Shown: positions 8,037 to 10,126 of the stretch, one piece after another
Layout: the number at the start of each line of letters is the position of its first letter
How positions within the stretch are numbered: position 1 is the stretch's first letter
Assembly (NCBI GenBank): GCA_016287995.1
Contig: JAEEXW010000074.1
Coordinates: 1-10,126 of the forward strand
From: Bacteroidales bacterium
GTDB lineage: Bacteria; Bacteroidota; Bacteroidia; Bacteroidales; UBA3824
Reading direction: 5' to 3'
Length of the DNA: 10,126 nt
Program-made: the position numbers and the translations under genes
The notes under the pieces: generated by a model
What the model was told of the DNA's origin: nothing
Database searches by the model: none
The model's input: the letters and a program-made list of their open reading frames with translations, nothing else

Positions 8037-10126
8037 TTGTCTTTTTTATTGTAAATAAACATCATTTGGTTTTTAAATAAATATTTTCTATTATCTTCAT
8101 TTTCAAAATAATCCATAATATTTTTAGTAGAATATTTTTTTATTTTTACAGATTCCATATAGTTCATTTGATTTGTATCTTTACTTTCAAATGTATGAGG
8201 CAAGCCCAAACAATGTCCGATTTCATGTACCAAAGTAACATAGTTGTCGCTAAAATTAACATAAGCAATTCCATAATTTCTATTTTTTGAAGGCGGTAAG
8301 CCTGCTCCGTTGTTGTTGCCGTTATTTTGATTGCATATAAATAGATGATATGTCTCGGGGTCAAAACTCTTGTAGTATTTCTGTGCAGAAGAGCAATTTA
8401 AAATTACAGAATCTTTTAGATGAATAGTGTCAAGTAAATTGGTTGCAGCCTCAAAATGAATATTTGCCTGCTTGTAATATTCATTGAGAAGATTTAATGC
8501 CTTAATCGCATCAATATTCGGAACATTATTATCAACATCTACTACTATTATTAATTTAATACGACCACATATTTTTTCTTTTTTACATATCATTGCTAAT
8601 TTTCCTGATATTTCTTTTTGTGATTTCGTTACCAAATAAACATTCAAAGTATCATCAGTTTCTTGATCAAAACTAATATTTACAGGCTTATTAATTTCAG
8701 TTAATTGAATATCGCTGCTTTGAAATGCTCCATTGATTTTACACGAAGAACATTGAACTTGTATGTATAATTTGTTTTTTAATCTTTTATCCAAGATTAA
8801 TTTTTGTGAATCGCTTAAACTTAATTTCAAATCGGCAATGTTAATATCATCAACAAAAAGCCATGGTATATAATATTCAGTATCATACATTAGAATTTTA
8901 TCATATATACCTGCTTTTTGATTTTCTACATTTTTGGCATCATCAAATCCGAAGTTTTTATAATAATTTTCAACATTATAGGGTTGAATATTTACAATTT
9001 TATTTTTAAAAATGATCAACGAAAAAGAATGGTCAAAAGTAGAATCTAATTGCAATGATGTCATTTTTGTCTTACCTTCTTCATCATTATATTTGATGTA
9101 TAATGTTACTCCACCTTCTGACAAAATTAATCTTAACCGATAAATGCCGGCTTCTACATCTGATAGTGTAAAATTATTTAACTGCTGTTTTACAATTTTA
9201 TTATCTGAATAAAGAACCCATTTAATTTTAGAAAAATCATATTTAAATTCTGCTGTAAATGTATTTTGACTATCATTGAAGTCTTTTTTTGTGTTAATAA
9301 GTTTTATTCTGCTAATATTTATATTATTCTCAAATATAGTATCTATATTACAATTTAAATCAGCAATTTTACCTATAATATTATCATTTATCTTATCATT
9401 AATTCCTCCAAAAACTATTGTATCTGATGAATTTTGAGTCGAATAAATAATATCATTATCATAAAATTTTATGGATTCATCGGAATGTAATGCGGCGTAA
9501 AATATACTATTCAAAAAATAACTTTCTCCCTCGCTCTCCTCCTTATTCCATTTCATCCAAACCCTACTCGGATCTTGAATTGCATCCCACTGAAAATGCC
9601 AAAGTTGTGTGCCATCAGCATAATCCATCAAATTCTTAGTCTTACCAGAATTGTTTGAGTCCTCAAACACGTGCTCCAAACCTGCTATTCCGTGTCCTAA
9701 CTCGTGGGCGATGGTATGCGCGCTGCCGCCGTCGTAAATAAATCCGCAGTTGTAACCGCACGGCATATAACCGGCTACCATTGTTCCGTTACCATCTTTT
9801 TTGTCAGTAACGTTATCAACGAAAAACAAATAATATACGCCGTCTTGCATTTGCGGGTCATAGGCTTGTAAGACTTTCTTCTGGTCGTCGTTGTAGACGG
9901 TGAGGATGCCGCTGCCACCGTGAGAAAACGAGGTTAAGTCGTTGAGCGAAAGTTCGTCTGTTGAAATTTCAAAATTTACAACGCTTTGCTTGTAAACTTC
10001 ATTCAAATACTTTTCTAATTCGGAAGTATTTGGCAGTTTTGCTTCGTTTACACTTACTAAAACTACTTTGTAAGTCTTTTTCTTATAAGTATTTACAGAA
10101 AGTTTACCAATTTTTTCATCACCTCG
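8033..10126 (-). CDS. Paralogous secreted protein with two tandem zinc-metallopeptidase modules (5' end outside window)
   Basis: The frame is open from the right edge to TGA at 8033; 697 residues are visible. A TTG at 10006 could be read as a start, but it encodes the Leu of EKYLNEVYKQ, conserved in the paralogue at 1-3194, so the gene continues upstream. Module 1 (visible residues about 1-190) carries HELGHGIAGLEH at 141-152 and NLMDY at 165-169, followed by LWHFQWDAIQDP. A beta-rich AT-rich stretch (about 215-515) follows. Module 2 (about 520-697) has a canonical metzincin motif HEIGHCLGLPHTF at 634-646 and Met-turn NIMDY at 669-673, resembling pappalysin-like M43 enzymes. It starts with KLIIVVDVDNN, like KVVLVSVNEAK of module 1, so the modules look like an internal duplication. 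No C-terminal T9SS sorting domain is seen. Module 2 is probably a proteolytic effector; module 1 may process the protein. Substrates are unknown. Confidence 0.92.
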   Translation of the reverse strand, partial: RGDEKIGKLSVNTYKKKTYKVVLVSVNEAKLPNTSELEKYLNEVYKQSVVNFEISTDELSLNDLTSFSHGGSGILTVYNDDQKKVLQAYDPQMQDGVYYLFFVDNVTDKKDGNGTMVAGYMPCGYNCGFIYDGGSAHTIAHELGHGIAGLEHVFEDSNNSGKTKNLMDYADGTQLWHFQWDAIQDPSRVWMKWNKEESEGESYFLNSIFYAALHSDESIKFYDNDIIYSTQNSSDTIVFGGINDKINDNIIGKIADLNCNIDTIFENNINISRIKLINTKKDFNDSQNTFTAEFKYDFSKIKWVLYSDNKIVKQQLNNFTLSDVEAGIYRLRLILSEGGVTLYIKYNDEEGKTKMTSLQLDSTFDHSFSLIIFKNKIVNIQPYNVENYYKNFGFDDAKNVENQKAGIYDKILMYDTEYYIPWLFVDDINIADLKLSLSDSQKLILDKRLKNKLYIQVQCSSCKINGAFQSSDIQLTEINKPVNISFDQETDDTLNVYLVTKSQKEISGKLAMICKKEKICGRIKLIIVVDVDNNVPNIDAIKALNLLNEYYKQANIHFEAATNLLDTIHLKDSVILNCSSAQKYYKSFDPETYHLFICNQNNGNNNGAGLPPSKNRNYGIAYVNFSDNYVTLVHEIGHCLGLPHTFESKDTNQMNYMESVKIKKYSTKNIMDYFENEDNRKYLFKNQMMFIYNKKDK
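8036..8570 (-). other. C-terminal metzincin/pappalysin-like metallopeptidase module (module 2)
   Basis: Last roughly 175 residues of the right protein. Blocks: RIKLIIVVDVDNN, LNEYYKQANIHFEA, YKSFDPETYHLFICNQ, NYGIAYVNF, then the zinc motif HEIGHCLGLPHTF (codons at 8227-8189) with all three His, the catalytic Glu and the metzincin Gly, and Met-turn NIMDY (codons at 8122-8108) followed by KYLFKNQMMFIY. HExxHxxGLxHTF plus N-x-M-D-Y is the signature expected of M43-type enzymes. All key residues are present, so it should be active. Confidence 0.8.
9530..10126 (-). other. Core metallopeptidase module (module 1) of the right protein
   Basis: Within the CDS at 8033-10126. Zinc motif HELGHGIAGLEH (codons at 9706-9671) and Met-turn NLMDY (codons at 9634-9620) are both intact. 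Order of conserved blocks: VNTYKKKTYKVVLVSVNEAK, YLNEVYKQ, YNDDQKKVLQAYD, YYLFFVDN, GYNCGFIYDGG, TIAHELGHGIAGLEHVF, NLMDY, LWHFQWDAIQDP. It matches the left protein block by block (14 of 17 residues around the zinc motif). Confidence 0.75.
9990..10105. repeat. Right copy of 116-bp identical direct repeat (paralogue core)
   Basis: Identical to 997-1112, offset 8993 bp. Another 21 bp of alignable sequence continues to the window edge, with four synonymous changes, so the homologous tract may extend well beyond the window. Confidence 0.95.

Noticed and set aside
8033..8200. C-terminal T9SS sorting domain in the two-protease protein
   Set aside because: The chain ends within the metzincin module (FIYNKKDK), leaving no room for a sorting domain of usual size.
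8033..10006. Reading the two-protease gene as a complete 657-residue protein starting at TTG 10006
   Set aside because: The codon is a Leu inside a block identical to the paralogue, the frame is open upstream to the edge, and no signal peptide follows it.

Overview
The window looks like a piece of a Bacteroidota chromosome. It is AT-rich, gene-dense and coded entirely on the minus strand. The starts have A-rich leaders and no strong Shine-Dalgarno. All four gene starts that can be seen encode Sec signal peptides with Gln at the mature +1 position, and the protein families are typical of the phylum. Species cannot be told. There are no RNA genes, IS elements or CRISPR arrays, and the intergenic gaps are 42 bp or less.

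In transcription order (right to left) the genes are: (1) 10126-8033, the 3' part of a large protein with two zinc-metallopeptidase modules, whose 5' end lies outside the window; (2) 8036-6903, a Cys-rich exported protein of unknown family, coupled to gene 1 by an ATGA overlap; (3) 6860-5223, an outer-membrane beta-barrel; (4) 5254-3212, a secreted protein of about six fibronectin-III-like units, overlapping the end of gene 3; (5) 3194-1, a large secreted protein whose 3' end is outside the window. Gene 5 has a signal peptide, a Bacteroidota-type N-terminal region (resembling what is called TANFOR), two FN3 domains, a beta-rich linker and a metallopeptidase module. It is absent from a simple list of complete ORFs because it has no stop inside the window.

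Genes 1 and 5 are paralogues. They share a 116-bp stretch of identical DNA just before the metallopeptidase module and stay alignable through that module. Both then switch sharply to very AT-rich, more diverged sequence at the same place in the protein. In gene 1 this AT-rich tip ends in a second, canonical metzincin/pappalysin-like metallopeptidase, and the small exported gene 2 follows at once. A conserved core, an AT-rich divergent tip and a tightly coupled small gene together make the layout of a polymorphic-toxin (effector plus immunity) system. Here a conserved core protease may process or release a tip that is itself a protease. The barrel and FN3 protein (genes 3 and 4) would be surface or delivery partners. 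That reading is inference. The gene structures, motifs, duplication and base-composition switch are seen directly.
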